Positions 28,450-38,498 of a stretch of DNA of 64,000 nucleotides are shown here, piece after piece; the stretch's first letter is position 1; every line of letters begins with the position of its first letter. The position numbers were made by a program, and so were the translations under genes. The notes below the pieces were generated by a model. The model did no database searches, was not told the DNA's origin, and worked only from the letters and a program-made list of their open reading frames with translations. This DNA is from Pseudoalteromonas ostreae (GTDB taxonomy: Bacteria > Pseudomonadota > Gammaproteobacteria > Enterobacterales > Alteromonadaceae), in the NCBI RefSeq assembly GCF_018069805.1, contig NZ_JAGPYN010000005.1, positions 62,001-126,000 on the forward strand. Reading direction: 5' to 3'.

Positions 28450-28481
28450 AACGGGGAGTGCAATGGGCGGTTCATCTTCCG
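28450..28481 (+). repeat. 32-bp intergenic repeat R2, copy 1
   Basis: The block starting AACGGGGAGTGCAATGGGCG matches 29203-29234 with 5 mismatches in 32 bases and no gap. It lies 60 bp after the preceding ORF stop, in the same orientation as copy 2. Confidence 0.6.
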
Positions 28482-28650
28482 TAATAAATATTTATCCAGA
28501 TATCTCTCAGTAACGTTAAACCTCGTGAAGCTAAATAGTCATAGCGTTAATTCCTTCCAATCTCAAAAAAAACGGTACAAAAACAACCTGTATCATCATC
28601 TAAAACCCCAAATAATATTAATGACTACCAAATTAGAAAATCACTAAAAA

Positions 28651-28730
28651 TTGAATCAAAATAGTAACTCGACTATGGTTGATACATCAATAAAAATAAA
28701 TTTAAAATGAGTAAATTAACAGGATCGCTA
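28651..28730 (+). repeat. 80-bp intergenic repeat R1, copy 2
   Basis: This is the second copy of the block at 615-694 (70 of 80 bases identical). It ends 26 bp before the ATG of the DUF6326-like pseudogene. The sequence includes AT-rich ATCAATAAAAATAAATT, which could carry promoter elements. Confidence 0.7.
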
Positions 28731-28756
28731 TATATTACTCAGAAAGCGGAGTTCAA

Positions 28757-29203
28757 ATGAGTTCGACTAATAATTCAAATAGTGTTTTTCAAGATTTCCC
28801 AATAAACGTAAAACTAATAATATCCTCGCTTTGGGTGGCTGTTATGTTTTGCTATGTATATGGTGATTATATTGAAATTTATGTTCCTGGAGTTTTAGCT
28901 AATGCGATGGAAGTAACATCAGCGAAAGAAGGGATTCAATTAGAGTTCTTTGCCGTAGCTCTACTTATGTCTGTTCCAAGTGTAATGATATTTCTTACTC
29001 TAGTGTTAAAACCGAGTATAAATCGCTGGTTAAATATAATCATGCCTACTTTATAAGTCGTCCTTCTTATTGCGGCAAACTTAGAAACTACATGGGGTTT
29101 CTATTTATATCTAACGGCTATTGAAATATTACTTTCAATTTCTACTGTTTGGTATGCGTGGAACTGGCCTAAAACCGAACCGTGTGCATTAGGTAATGCA
29201 TAA
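28757..29203 (+). pseudogene. DUF6326-like membrane protein gene interrupted by one in-frame stop
   Basis: The first 99 codons end at TAA 29054-29056. Without that stop the same frame continues for 48 more codons to TAA 29201-29203, and the continuation (VVLLIAANLETTWGFYLYL, then ISTVWYAWNWPKTE) is exactly what the DUF6326 family has there: a fourth membrane helix ending in WYAW. The N-terminal part shows LIISSLWVAVMFCYVYGDY and LKPSINRWLNII, also family-like. A single CAA-to-TAA change would explain it. The whole frame is 149 codons, the usual family length. Family assignment is from memory; the interrupted frame is seen directly. The first part may still be translated as a truncated protein. 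Confidence 0.75.
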
Positions 29204-29234
29204 ACGGGGGGGGCAATGGGCGGTTTACCTCCCG
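29203..29234 (+). repeat. 32-bp intergenic repeat R2, copy 2
   Basis: This second R2 copy starts on the last base of the pseudogene stop and contains a run of eight G followed by CAATGGGCGG. It shares 27 of 32 bases with 28450-28481. Both copies follow small membrane-protein ORFs. Confidence 0.6.
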
Positions 29235-29290
29235 CGATGGGGATTACCGTTTTACTTTAATTCGCTGACTTTAGTATTTTCCGTAGCCCG

Positions 29291-30337
29291 CTATGGCGCC
29301 TTAATGCCCGGCGATTGGCAGGCTTTTACCGTAAAGCTGTAACCGTAAGGTTTGCTGTTATCGGGTGTAATTTCAACAATTTCGTAGTCGTTAATCTCAA
29401 TCGCTTTACTGTCGTCAGATTTTTTGCAACGGGAGTATTGGTCTGCTTCGTAGGTGTAAGCAAACATAGCAATTAAGCGTTTGCTGCGTTCAAAGTAACC
29501 TTTGGTGTTAAAGAATAATCGTACGGATAGAGTAGTTTCATCTTCTTTCGTTGTGGTTACTAACGGTGTGGGAGGTGTTTGCGTAATGTTTTCACTTGGC
29601 AATTGCCCATGTATTTGTTGGCTGAGCTTTTCTACAACTTCAACTTCTTGTTGCTCTGTTAGTGCTCGACTTGAGAGCTGCTTGCTGCTGACGAAGTTGC
29701 TTACTATGTCATCAATAACGGCACCGGTATCTTTGTCATCAACAAAAGACATTAGATTGATTATTACAATAGTCGATAAAAAAAACCGTATAGAAGCGGT
29801 AAGCAAAGGTGAATAGCTTTGGCTAATAAACTTTACCCGCTGCGAACCAAATGGTTTGATGATTAAGAGCGCAAAAATGTAGAACGGCAATATCAATTGT
29901 AATAATAGCAATGTCGATAAAGAGATTCCCAACGCCCAGGGTGGTAAATAAAGTAGCGTGGCAAAATTATGGGTGTAATTAAAATGTGTTGCTGAAACAT
30001 GAGTTACATTATTTACAATGCCACTGGCGTTGGCCAGCACAAAGTTGGCGATACTGGCATAGAAAATAAGTATTAGTGCTTTGCCAGCCAGTGAGTGCCA
30101 GAGCTTATTGAACTTTGGCCAAAACTCAATGGTAAGCGCTACGATGGTGATACTGGCGCACAGCCAACCACTTTGAAAGATAATTAGGCAGATTAACGCC
30201 AATAAGTAGAGTTTTTGCGCGGTGTTAAGATTAAACCAAATAGCTTTACCTTGCTCATAAAAGCGCAGTTTATGAGGTTGCAAATTTTGCTGTTGTTTCC
30301 TCAGCTGCGATTTGGCAATTTTTATATATCTTAACAC
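29291..30337 (-). CDS. Hypothetical membrane protein, 348 aa
   Basis: This is an unrecognised protein with a basic N-terminus, four hydrophobic segments (about residues 43-72, 86-108, 131-163 and 180-200) and a soluble C-terminal half of about 145 residues. The tail contains two Cys, a Gln/Glu-rich stretch and a last part with EITPDNSKPYGYSFTVKA that looks beta-rich. The start is a GTG with AAGG upstream. It follows uvrA on the same strand, but a hairpin at the uvrA stop may separate them. Confidence 0.65.
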   Translation of the reverse strand: MLRYIKIAKSQLRKQQQNLQPHKLRFYEQGKAIWFNLNTAQKLYLLALICLIIFQSGWLCASITIVALTIEFWPKFNKLWHSLAGKALILIFYASIANFVLANASGIVNNVTHVSATHFNYTHNFATLLYLPPWALGISLSTLLLLQLILPFYIFALLIIKPFGSQRVKFISQSYSPLLTASIRFFLSTIVIINLMSFVDDKDTGAVIDDIVSNFVSSKQLSSRALTEQQEVEVVEKLSQQIHGQLPSENITQTPPTPLVTTTKEDETTLSVRLFFNTKGYFERSKRLIAMFAYTYEADQYSRCKKSDDSKAIEINDYEIVEITPDNSKPYGYSFTVKACQSPGIKAP

Positions 30338-30359
30338 CGGCCAACCTTAGTACATAAAG

Positions 30360-30388
30360 CGAAAACCCTATTTTGATAATAGGGGTTT
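30360..30388 (-). terminator. Terminator overlapping the uvrA stop codon
   Basis: On the minus strand ACCCCTATT and AATAGGGTTTT form a stem with a 5-base loop and a short T-run. The uvrA TAG falls within the stem. Confidence 0.5.
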
Positions 30389-33193
30389 CAAATAGTGGCC
30401 GGTATGTGAACGCTCACATTCGGCTACTTCATCCGGCGTGCCTGCAATGAGGAGCTCACCGCCGCCAGCACCACCTTCAGGACCTAGATCAATGATCCAA
30501 TCGGCTGTTTTGATTACATCAAGATTATGCTCAATAACCACAATCGTATTACCGTGGTCACGCAGGCGATGCAGCACTACTAATAATTGTTCAATATCAG
30601 CAAAGTGCAAGCCTGTGGTTGGTTCATCTAAAATGTATAAGGTTTTACCTGTATCACGTTTAGATAGCTCGCGGGCGAGTTTAACCCGTTGAGCTTCGCC
30701 ACCAGAGAGCGTTGTAGCGGCTTGGCCTAAGCGAATATAAGACAAGCCCACATCCATTAAGGTTTTTAGTTTACGCGCAATGGCAGGTATTTTATCAAAA
30801 TAGTCGTGTGCATCTTCCACCGTCATTTCTAATACTTGATGGATGTTTTTGCCTTTATACTGCACTTCTAACGTTTCACGGTTATAGCGTTGCCCTTTAC
30901 AGACATCACATGGTACGTATACATCCGGTAAAAAGTGCATTTCTACTTTAATTACGCCATCACCTTGGCAGGCTTCACAGCGGCCGCCTTTAACGTTAAA
31001 GCTAAAGCGACCCACTTTATAACCACGCGAGCGAGATTCTTGGGTACCCGCAAACAACTCACGGATACCAGTAAAAATACCGGTATATGTGGCTGGGTTT
31101 GAGCGTGGCGTACGGCCAATTGGGCTTTGGTCAATATCGATTACTTTATCAAAATGCTCAAGGCCACTAATTGATTTGTATGGTGCGGCTTCGGCGGTGG
31201 TTGCTCCGTTTAGTTCGGTATGAGCAAGTTTAAATAAGGTGTCGTTGATAAGCGTTGATTTACCAGAGCCTGATACACCAGTAATACAAGTCATCAAACC
31301 AAATGGTATTTTTAAATCGACATTTTTTAAGTTATTACCGCTAGCGCCAAACAGCTCTAACCATTTATCGTTGATTTTATGGCGCTCTTTGGGAACTTCA
31401 ATTTTGCGTCGGCCAGATAAAAACTGCCCTGTTACTGACTCTTCGCTAGCTAAAATATCATCGCGAGTACCTTGGGCAATGATATAACCGCCATGCACGC
31501 CAGCGCCAGGGCCAATATCAATAATGTGATCGGCGGCGCGTATGGCATCTTCGTCATGCTCTACCACAATTACGGTATTACCTAAGTCGCGTAGATGGAT
31601 CAGCGTTTGCAGTAAACGGTCATTATCGCGTTGATGTAAACCAATCGATGGTTCATCAAGCACATACATTACGCCAACAAGGCCAGCACCAATTTGGCTA
31701 GCGAGGCGAATACGCTGTGCTTCACCACCGGATAACGTGTCGGCACTGCGCTCTAATGAAAGGTAATTAAGCCCGACATTAATTAAGAACGATAAACGGT
31801 CGCGAATTTCTTTTAGGATTTTTTCGGCAATCTGACCTTTTTGGCCTGTTAAGCTTAGTTGCTCAAAAAAACTCATCGCTTCACCAATACTCATACTGGT
31901 GATCGCGGGTAAGTTAGTTTGTCCGATAAATACACTGCGTGCTTCTTGGCGTAGGCGCGACCCTTTACAACTTGGGCAAGCTTGGCTGGTTTGATATTTA
32001 GCCAGCTCTTCGCGCACAGAATTAGATTCTGTTTCACGGTAGCGGCGGTTCATGTTATTGAGTACGCCTTCAAACTCGTGATTACGGGTAATTAAATCAC
32101 CACGATCATTACGGTAATTAAAAGCAATTTTTGTATCGCTAGAACCTTCAAGAATTATCTTTTTAGCGTCTTTACTAAGATCTTGAAACGGTACTTCTAA
32201 ATCAAATTTATAGTGTTCAGCAACTGCTTGTAGCATCTGAAAATAATAAAAACTGCGTTTATCCCAGCCTTTTATGGCACCGCCAGATAAACTAAGCTCT
32301 GGGTTTTGAATCACTCGATTTGGGTCGAAATACTGACGAACGCCTAAACCATCACAACTTTGGCATGCACCTGCTGGGTTATTAAATGAGAATAACCGAG
32401 GTTCAAGCTCGGTCATGGCGTAGCCACATGTTGGGCAAGCAAAGTTGGCTGAGAGCAGTAACTCATCGGCGTTTTCGTCGTCCATCGATGCAATAGATAC
32501 CACACCTGCTGATAGCTCTAACGCGGTTTCAAACGATTCGGCTAAACGTTGTTGCAAGCCATCTTTTACTTTAAAGCGATCGACTACCACTTCAATAGTG
32601 TGTTTTTTATGTAGTTCTAGAGTTGGTGGATCAGAAAGGTCGCATACTTCGCCATCAATACGGGCGCGAATATAGCCTTGGCTGGCTAGTTGCTCTAATA
32701 ACTTAACGTGTTCACCTTTGCGTTCTTTCACAACTGGGGCTAGCAGCATCAGTTTGCTGCCCTCTGGATACGCCAGCACGGTGTCGACCATTTGGCTAAC
32801 AGTTTGTGCCGCAAGTGGCAAATCGTGAGTAGGGCAACGCGGTTCACCAACACGAGCAAACATTAAGCGTAAGTAATCATATATTTCGGTAATGGTGCCA
32901 ACGGTGGATCGGGGGTTATGTGACGTTGATTTTTGTTCAATTGAAATTGCCGGCGACAATCCTTCAATATGGTCAACATCCGGTTTTTCCATTAAAGATA
33001 AAAATTGTCTGGCATAAGCCGATAAAGATTCTACATACCGACGCTGCCCTTCTGCATATAAGGTATCAAATGCTAAAGACGATTTACCCGAACCAGATAG
33101 ACCGGTGATAACAATTAATTTATCACGGGGAATGGTTAGGCTGATGTCTTTTAAATTGTGCGTGCGGGCGCCTCGGACTTCAATGTTTTCCAT
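30368..33193 (-). CDS. uvrA: UvrA, excinuclease ABC subunit A
   Basis: UvrA is the damage-sensing ABC ATPase of nucleotide excision repair. The start at 33193 gives [19 protein letters not shown], aligned with the E. coli start, and 941 residues; an earlier TTG would add seven. Two Walker A motifs are visible, [16 protein letters not shown] near residue 31 and [15 protein letters not shown] in the second half, with two signature regions LSGGEAQR. Zinc modules include [13 protein letters not shown] and [20 protein letters not shown] see no LexA box upstream. It is divergent from a MFS gene and ssb. Confidence 0.98.
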   Translation of the reverse strand: MENIEVRGARTHNLKDISLTIPRDKLIVITGLSGSGKSSLAFDTLYAEGQRRYVESLSAYARQFLSLMEKPDVDHIEGLSPAISIEQKSTSHNPRSTVGTITEIYDYLRLMFARVGEPRCPTHDLPLAAQTVSQMVDTVLAYPEGSKLMLLAPVVKERKGEHVKLLEQLASQGYIRARIDGEVCDLSDPPTLELHKKHTIEVVVDRFKVKDGLQQRLAESFETALELSAGVVSIASMDDENADELLLSANFACPTCGYAMTELEPRLFSFNNPAGACQSCDGLGVRQYFDPNRVIQNPELSLSGGAIKGWDKRSFYYFQMLQAVAEHYKFDLEVPFQDLSKDAKKIILEGSSDTKIAFNYRNDRGDLITRNHEFEGVLNNMNRRYRETESNSVREELAKYQTSQACPSCKGSRLRQEARSVFIGQTNLPAITSMSIGEAMSFFEQLSLTGQKGQIAEKILKEIRDRLSFLINVGLNYLSLERSADTLSGGEAQRIRLASQIGAGLVGVMYVLDEPSIGLHQRDNDRLLQTLIHLRDLGNTVIVVEHDEDAIRAADHIIDIGPGAGVHGGYIIAQGTRDDILASEESVTGQFLSGRRKIEVPKERHKINDKWLELFGASGNNLKNVDLKIPFGLMTCITGVSGSGKSTLINDTLFKLAHTELNGATTAEAAPYKSISGLEHFDKVIDIDQSPIGRTPRSNPATYTGIFTGIRELFAGTQESRSRGYKVGRFSFNVKGGRCEACQGDGVIKVEMHFLPDVYVPCDVCKGQRYNRETLEVQYKGKNIHQVLEMTVEDAHDYFDKIPAIARKLKTLMDVGLSYIRLGQAATTLSGGEAQRVKLARELSKRDTGKTLYILDEPTTGLHFADIEQLLVVLHRLRDHGNTIVVIEHNLDVIKTADWIIDLGPEGGAGGGELLIAGTPDEVAECERSHTGHYLKPLLSK

Positions 33194-33308
33194 GCTATCT
33201 CGTTTCATTACCAAATTGATTTACTGAGTATCTCATAATACGTGCGAAGATTAATCCTTGATCAATGAAAAATCATCGCATTGGGGCGATTATTTCTCTG
33301 TAAGCTTG

Positions 33309-33317
33309 TGGTAGAAT
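33309..33317 (+). promoter_or_regulatory. Extended -10 promoter of the MFS-ssb unit
   Basis: TGG-TAGAAT is an extended -10 element 41 bp before the MFS start codon. The -35 (TTATTT region) is weak, as expected with an extended -10. ssb begins 20 bp after the MFS gene, so this may also serve ssb. Confidence 0.45.
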
Positions 33318-33357
33318 CCCAGCTCAAATTTTAATAGACAGCAAGAACACGCGAATC

Positions 33358-34725
33358 ATGACAGCTTCTTCACTCAATTCAAGAGAAAAACGCGCCGCAG
33401 TTTCCTTAGCGAGTGTGTTTGCATTTCGTATGCTTGGCCTATTTATGCTGATGCCAGTATTGGCGATTTATGGGCAAGAATTATCAGGGTTTTCACCTAT
33501 ATGGATTGGTTTTGCGATTGGCGCCTATGGTTTAACACAAGCTGTGTTACAAATTCCCATGGGCTGGTTATCGGATAAAATTGGCCGAAAAAAAGTCATT
33601 GTTGGCGGTTTAACTATGTTTGCGATCGGCTCGGTAATTGCTGCCACGGCTGATTCAATGCAAATGGTCACGTTAGGGCGAGCATTACAAGGAATGGGTG
33701 CAATTGCCAGCTCGTTATTAGCTTTTGCTTCTGATTTGAGCCGCGATGAGCAACGACCAAAAGTGATGGCCGTGATTGGTATGAGCATAGGCATGAGCTT
33801 TGCTATTGCCATGTTACTTGGTCCAATGGTTGCCGCAGCGTGGGGTCTTGCTGGAGTGTTCTGGTTAACTGCTATTTTGGCTGTTGCGGGTATTTTTATT
33901 GTGTTGTTTTTGGTCCCCAAAGCGGTTAGCAAAGCCCCCAAAGGCGATACCTTAGCAAGCGTTAGCGATATTAAAAAACTCATTAAGCACCCGCAATTAG
34001 CACGTTTAGATTTAGGGGTGATGCTATTACATTTGACCTTGACGACGATTTTTGTCGCCTTACCAGGGCAGTTAATTGCCAAAGGTTTAGCAGCACAAGC
34101 GCATTGGCAAGTATATATTCCCGTTTTATTACTGGCATTTTTATTAATGGCGCCAGTGATGATCATTGCGATCCGTAAAGAGAAAGAGAAACAGGCATTT
34201 GTTGGCTCTATCGCAGTGCTCGCTCTAAGTATGTTGGCAATGGCAATTGGTGTTGACTCAATCATCGGCATGGCGATGTGTATGCTGGCGTATTTTGTTG
34301 CCTTTAACTTTTTAGAAGCGACGATGCCGGCATTAGTATCGCGCTTAGCACCTGCTAGCCAAAAAGGCTCGGCGATGGGAGTGTTTTCGTCAGGACAATT
34401 TTTTGGTGCATTTTTAGGTGGTATTTTAGGGGGTTACGTTGCGCAATCAACAACGCCGCAAGCAGTGTTTGCCGCAGCCGCAGTTGTTGGGGTAATATGG
34501 CTTATCCTTGCGTGGAATATGCAAGTCCCGCCACGCAGTAAAATGATAAGCTTAATGACAGAATTAAGTAATGAGCAGCAAGCGCAAACCCTTGCTTCTC
34601 GTTTAGTTGCTTTACCAGGCGTAATTGAAGCAACAGTAGTCTGTGATGAAAATCGCAGTTATTTAAAGATTGATGATAAAGAATTTGACCTAGACCAGGC
34701 CCGCAAAGTGGCTGGTTTAATATAA
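33358..34725 (+). CDS. yajR: YajR-type MFS transporter with C-terminal YAM domain
   Basis: The 455-aa protein has twelve membrane helices of the major facilitator superfamily with motif [17 protein letters not shown] (about 74-89) and the helix-4/5 signature [20 protein letters not shown]. After the last helix (to about residue 388) comes a soluble ferredoxin-like domain of about 65 residues ending AYVKID-like [17 protein letters not shown], which matches the YAM domain of E. coli YajR (454 aa). The substrate is unknown. It is divergent from uvrA and directly upstream of ssb. Confidence 0.85.
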   Translation: MTASSLNSREKRAAVSLASVFAFRMLGLFMLMPVLAIYGQELSGFSPIWIGFAIGAYGLTQAVLQIPMGWLSDKIGRKKVIVGGLTMFAIGSVIAATADSMQMVTLGRALQGMGAIASSLLAFASDLSRDEQRPKVMAVIGMSIGMSFAIAMLLGPMVAAAWGLAGVFWLTAILAVAGIFIVLFLVPKAVSKAPKGDTLASVSDIKKLIKHPQLARLDLGVMLLHLTLTTIFVALPGQLIAKGLAAQAHWQVYIPVLLLAFLLMAPVMIIAIRKEKEKQAFVGSIAVLALSMLAMAIGVDSIIGMAMCMLAYFVAFNFLEATMPALVSRLAPASQKGSAMGVFSSGQFFGAFLGGILGGYVAQSTTPQAVFAAAAVVGVIWLILAWNMQVPPRSKMISLMTELSNEQQAQTLASRLVALPGVIEATVVCDENRSYLKIDDKEFDLDQARKVAGLI

Positions 34726-34745
34726 CGTTTATAGGAGAAAGGTCC

Positions 34746-35465
34746 ATGGCACGCGGTGTGAACAAAGTAATCTTGGTTGGTAATTTAGGTCAAGATCCAG
34801 AAGTACGTTATATGCCTAACGGCAATGGTGTAGCGAATATTACTCTAGCTACGTCAGATAGCTATAAAGACAAAAACACCGGTCAAATGGTTGATAAAAC
34901 AGAATGGCACCGTGTTGTGTTTTTTGGCAAGTTAGCTGAAATTGTTGGTGAATATTGCCGTAAAGGTTCACAAATTTACGTTGAAGGCAAACTTCAAACC
35001 CGTAAATGGACTGATCAACAAGGCCAAGAGAAATACACCACTGAAATCGTAGTGGATGGTTTCACTGGTCAAATGCAAATGTTAGGTGCCCGTGGTGGCG
35101 ACCAACAAAGTGGCGGTTACCAAGGTGGCCAACAGCAAAACCACGGTGGTCAATCTCAAGGAGGTTACGGCCAACAACAAAGCGCACCACAACAAGGTGG
35201 TGGTTATGCTCAGCAGCAAAGTGCGCCACAGCAAAGCGGTGGTTATGGGCAACAACAAAGTGCACCACAACAAGCGCCAGCAGCTCGTCAGCAACCAGCG
35301 GCAGCACCACAGCAAAGTAATCAATACCAAGGTGGCGGTTATGCTCCACAAGGTGGCGGACAAGCGCAAGGTGGTTTTGCACCTAAGCCGCAAAATGCTC
35401 CGCAAGGCGGCGCATCTAACCCGATGGAACCACCAATCGATTTTGATGACGATATTCCGTTCTAA
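34746..35465 (+). CDS. ssb: Single-stranded DNA-binding protein with long Gln/Gly linker
   Basis: SSB coats single-stranded DNA and recruits repair and replication proteins. The N-terminal OB fold (about 1-110, [20 protein letters not shown]) is followed by a low-complexity linker of about 120 residues and the acidic tip DFDDDIPF that binds partner proteins. The linker contains three near-identical 12-residue units, [16 protein letters not shown], also visible as tandem DNA repeats at about 35165-35275. At 239 aa it is longer than E. coli SSB (178), due to the linker. A GGAG ribosome site precedes the ATG. Confidence 0.98.
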   Translation: MARGVNKVILVGNLGQDPEVRYMPNGNGVANITLATSDSYKDKNTGQMVDKTEWHRVVFFGKLAEIVGEYCRKGSQIYVEGKLQTRKWTDQQGQEKYTTEIVVDGFTGQMQMLGARGGDQQSGGYQGGQQQNHGGQSQGGYGQQQSAPQQGGGYAQQQSAPQQSGGYGQQQSAPQQAPAARQQPAAAPQQSNQYQGGGYAPQGGGQAQGGFAPKPQNAPQGGASNPMEPPIDFDDDIPF

Positions 35466-35510
35466 ATGATGGTTTATTTAAAAGTGTAGATTTGTAAAGA
35501 GTGAAATATT

Positions 35511-35538
35511 AAAAGCCCTGATAATTCAGGGTTTTTTG
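35511..35538 (+). terminator. Rho-independent terminator after ssb
   Basis: CCCTGA and TCAGGG form a stem around TAAT, preceded by AAAAG and followed by TTTTTT, 46 bp after the ssb stop. The following 249 bp to the csrD-like gene hold no other feature I can support. Confidence 0.85.
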
Positions 35539-35787
35539 TTTTTATAGTGTGCTGTAGTCGGAATATTAAAAATAGTGAGGGTTGGAGAGTAAAGGGTTCT
35601 GAACACCATTTTCCTTGTGCGCGGCAGCTTTTAAGTAAGCAGTATATTGACTGCGGCGATAGAAAACAAAGTGAGAGTTATTTTTATTTAAAACATGTAC
35701 TGCCCTAGGTCTTTAAAAAGGCGTCAGTTTTGGCTTTGTAACTATGTTTATAGCATTTAAAAGCATCTTTAATCATGCTGTAGGCTT

Positions 35788-37602
35788 GTGTTTATAAGGA
35801 TCTTGAGCAACACTTTAGCTATTCATATAAATAGCGTAACCGCCATGGTGACTCAATTAAAAACTGCACAAGTACGAATGCTAAGTATTTATGTGATTGC
35901 TTTTATGCTTTTACTGACGGTATTTAATCTTTTTTTAGGAGAGATATTGCATCAAAAAGTACACATCACAGGGAGTCAATTAGCTCAACAGATCTATAGC
36001 TTAAAGTTGCAACCAGTTGCAGATAAAGAGGTCGTTGCCGCACTTGTTGAAAGTCATGGTTTTATGCTTGAACCAGATCATAAGTCGTTTAATTTCTTTG
36101 TTTTTATGCACCAAAAGGGTGATATCTTTAAATATAAAACGGTTAGTTTGAAGCTTTATCATTGGCCTTTTTGGATTGTAGAAAGTCCACTATTTATTTT
36201 ATTAAACCTAGTGATGATTGGTGCTGCTATTTGGAGTTATCGCTGGTGGCGACTGCTATTTAAACAGCGCAATGGTGTGGATTCAACTTCATTACTAACT
36301 GATATTCAAGTATCAAGCAGTCAGAAAACGCCTAAAAATGTGGTTAAATTAGCGCTTAATGATATTGCTATTAATAGCACAAAAGTACATATAGCTAAGC
36401 GTAAATTGAGTTCCGCAGGCGATGCTGCACTTACCGTAATGTATGGTATTCAAAATAATCATAACCACCTTTTTGCTTTACTTTATTGGGCGCAGCCACT
36501 TCCAGATAACGTTGATTTAGAAAGCCACTTTAAAATTATTGTTATTAAAGGCTTTAAAGAGTTATCACGGGTATCAGTTAAGTTGTTATCTTCAGGCGGG
36601 TTGGCAATTACCCTAGAGAATATACCTCAGCCTGATATCGATGCCTACACTAAACGCTTACATCAAATTATTTATCAGGCTTCTTTGCTTTATCGCGGTG
36701 ATATATCTCGCAAAGAAATTAAAATAGGCGTGTGTAATTACCGCGATGGTGCCGATCAAACGGTGGTTTATCAGTTAACTAAATCCGCTCTTGCATTAGC
36801 AAAGCAAAGTCCATGGCAGCATATTTACCGCGTACCATTTAACCATACACGTTCAACGGTGCTGGCAAATAGCGGTGAGAATTTAGCGGATTACATTGGT
36901 AAAAAGAAATTTATGTTATTTTTTCAGCCGTTATTTGAGTTCGCAAGCGGCGATATTTTACAGCATGAAGCTTTGATCCGGGTTCGTCATAAATCATTAG
37001 GAATACTTTCTGCTAAGCAATTCATTCCTCAACTTAAAGATGATTCAGCGATTATTTTATTGGATAAAACTGTATTGGATCAAGTTATTAAGTTATTAGA
37101 TAGTGAAAAAAGTCCGATGGCAGTGAGTATTAATTTACATGCATTTAATTGGTTCTCTGATGACTATTGGCGTTGGTTTGGCCAGAGAATGAAAAACGTA
37201 GCAGGCGCTGACAAATTGCAGTTCGAGATATCGGAGGTGGATTTTTATCAACATCAGCAGCGATTGAATTTTGCTTTTAGCACTATTAAATCAGTGGGGA
37301 GCTCAGTATTGATTGATAATGTTTCATCGCACGATAGAATCGCTTTATTAGCGCCCTATAAAGGGATCAAAGGACTCAAGCTCAGCTATGATCTAATCCA
37401 TGACATTGATAAAAATGTAACGCAACAAAAAATAGTGCGCCAAATAGTCGGGAGTGCAGAGCGAGTGAATTTACCTGTATACGGTGTTGGTGTTGAGACA
37501 CAGCAAGAGCTCAACATGCTAAAAAAACAAGGCGTCATAGGCGCGCAAGGGTTTTATTTTACGGAGCCTTTACACGAGTTTACTAATGCCATAGTAGATT
37601 AA
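35788..37602 (+). CDS. csrD: CsrD-like membrane protein with degenerate GGDEF and EAL domains
   Basis: CsrD controls decay of Csr small RNAs by RNase E in enterics without making or cutting c-di-GMP. The 604-aa frame has two membrane helices (about 31-51 and 134-150) around a periplasmic segment, a region at 180-350 without a GGDEF motif, and an EAL domain (about 365-600) with FFQPLFEF, HEALIRVRH at 393-401, FEISEVDFY and GVETQQELNML. The catalytic DDFG is replaced by IDNVSS (510-515), so phosphodiesterase activity is doubtful. The start is unclear: GTG 35788 opens the frame, but ATG 35845 gives a more usual N-terminus. Position between ssb and mreB fits csrD/mshH. Confidence 0.8.
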   Translation: MFIRILSNTLAIHINSVTAMVTQLKTAQVRMLSIYVIAFMLLLTVFNLFLGEILHQKVHITGSQLAQQIYSLKLQPVADKEVVAALVESHGFMLEPDHKSFNFFVFMHQKGDIFKYKTVSLKLYHWPFWIVESPLFILLNLVMIGAAIWSYRWWRLLFKQRNGVDSTSLLTDIQVSSSQKTPKNVVKLALNDIAINSTKVHIAKRKLSSAGDAALTVMYGIQNNHNHLFALLYWAQPLPDNVDLESHFKIIVIKGFKELSRVSVKLLSSGGLAITLENIPQPDIDAYTKRLHQIIYQASLLYRGDISRKEIKIGVCNYRDGADQTVVYQLTKSALALAKQSPWQHIYRVPFNHTRSTVLANSGENLADYIGKKKFMLFFQPLFEFASGDILQHEALIRVRHKSLGILSAKQFIPQLKDDSAIILLDKTVLDQVIKLLDSEKSPMAVSINLHAFNWFSDDYWRWFGQRMKNVAGADKLQFEISEVDFYQHQQRLNFAFSTIKSVGSSVLIDNVSSHDRIALLAPYKGIKGLKLSYDLIHDIDKNVTQQKIVRQIVGSAERVNLPVYGVGVETQQELNMLKKQGVIGAQGFYFTEPLHEFTNAIVD

Positions 37603-38498
37603 TCTATTAACTGACGATAACGCAGTCCATCTAAGCCTTGTAGGCCGCCGGTATGAATTGCAACGATCCGGCTACCAGCAGGGAAGTAGCCCCGTGTGAT
37701 TAATTGCCATAAGGCATACATCATTTTTCCTGAATAAATTGGCTCAAGTGGTAATTGATGTTGGGTTTGCATCATTTGGCAAAACTGCCAAAGTTTAGGG
37801 CTAAATTTACCATAGCCACCATCATGAAACTCTGTGAGTAACTGCCAGTTTTGCTGTTGCGTAGCAATTGCACTAAGAGATTTGATTTCATCCACTAGAT
37901 AATCTGCTTGCTTTAATACCGCAACCCCTAAAACTTGAGTGGTCTTATCGCAGCCTTCAATCAGTCCTGCTAGGGTGCCGCCACTACCTGTTGGACATAA
38001 AACATAATCAGCGAGAGGTAATGACTGAGCGAGCTCTTTACAACCTAGCAAGGCGGCTTTATTAGTGCCACCTTCCGGTAACATATATGCATTGGGGAAA
38101 CGTGCTTGTAACTGAGCTAGGTAATCTGGAGTGTTACGCTCTCGGTATTCTATGCGTGTTACTGGGTGAAGTTGCATAGCGCATTGCTTAGCAAATTGTA
38201 AGGTAGGGTTGTGTTGATCAAGTTCAGGGCCGCGAATAATACCATGGGTTTTGAAGTTGAACTGCTTTCCTGCGGCCGCACAGGCATGAATATGATTTGA
38301 AAAAGCGCCGCCAAAAGTAACTAACTCTGTTTTACCCTGTGCTTTCATTGCAGTTAAGTTATATTTTAATTTCCGCCATTTATTGCCGCTTATTAATGGG
38401 TGTAGAAGATCGTCGCGTTTTATCGATAAAGATATTTTTTGTTCACTTAACATCGAGCAAGTGATTTTTTGCAGTGGAGACTCTGGTATTAAATTCAC
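37599..38498 (-). CDS. ACC deaminase / D-cysteine desulfhydrase family PLP enzyme
   Basis: The 299-aa fold-type II PLP enzyme shows SIKRDDLLHPLISGNKWRKL with the PLP lysine in GNK or the following KLKY, then GGAFSNHIHACAAAGKQF (about 63-80) and a C-terminal SRIVAIHTGGLQGLDGL. Such proteins either desulfurate D-cysteine to pyruvate, H2S and ammonia, or open aminocyclopropane carboxylate; a D-cysteine role is more likely in a marine bacterium, but the residues that decide were not checked. It is slightly short for the family (about 330). It converges on csrD with a 4-bp overlap of stops. Confidence 0.8.
   Translation of the reverse strand: MNLIPESPLQKITCSMLSEQKISLSIKRDDLLHPLISGNKWRKLKYNLTAMKAQGKTELVTFGGAFSNHIHACAAAGKQFNFKTHGIIRGPELDQHNPTLQFAKQCAMQLHPVTRIEYRERNTPDYLAQLQARFPNAYMLPEGGTNKAALLGCKELAQSLPLADYVLCPTGSGGTLAGLIEGCDKTTQVLGVAVLKQADYLVDEIKSLSAIATQQQNWQLLTEFHDGGYGKFSPKLWQFCQMMQTQHQLPLEPIYSGKMMYALWQLITRGYFPAGSRIVAIHTGGLQGLDGLRYRQLID

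Noticed and set aside
33215-33357. LexA box for uvrA (CTGAGTATCT and CTGTAAGCTT candidates)
   Set aside because: Neither has the matching CAG half at the required spacing.
33525-34271. 248-codon frame antisense to the MFS gene
   Set aside because: Typical mirror frame of a membrane-protein gene; no start signals or family likeness.
35062-35469. Out-of-frame ORFs over the SSB linker on both strands
   Set aside because: They arise from the tandem Gln/Gly-coding repeats; the SSB frame is clearly the coding one.
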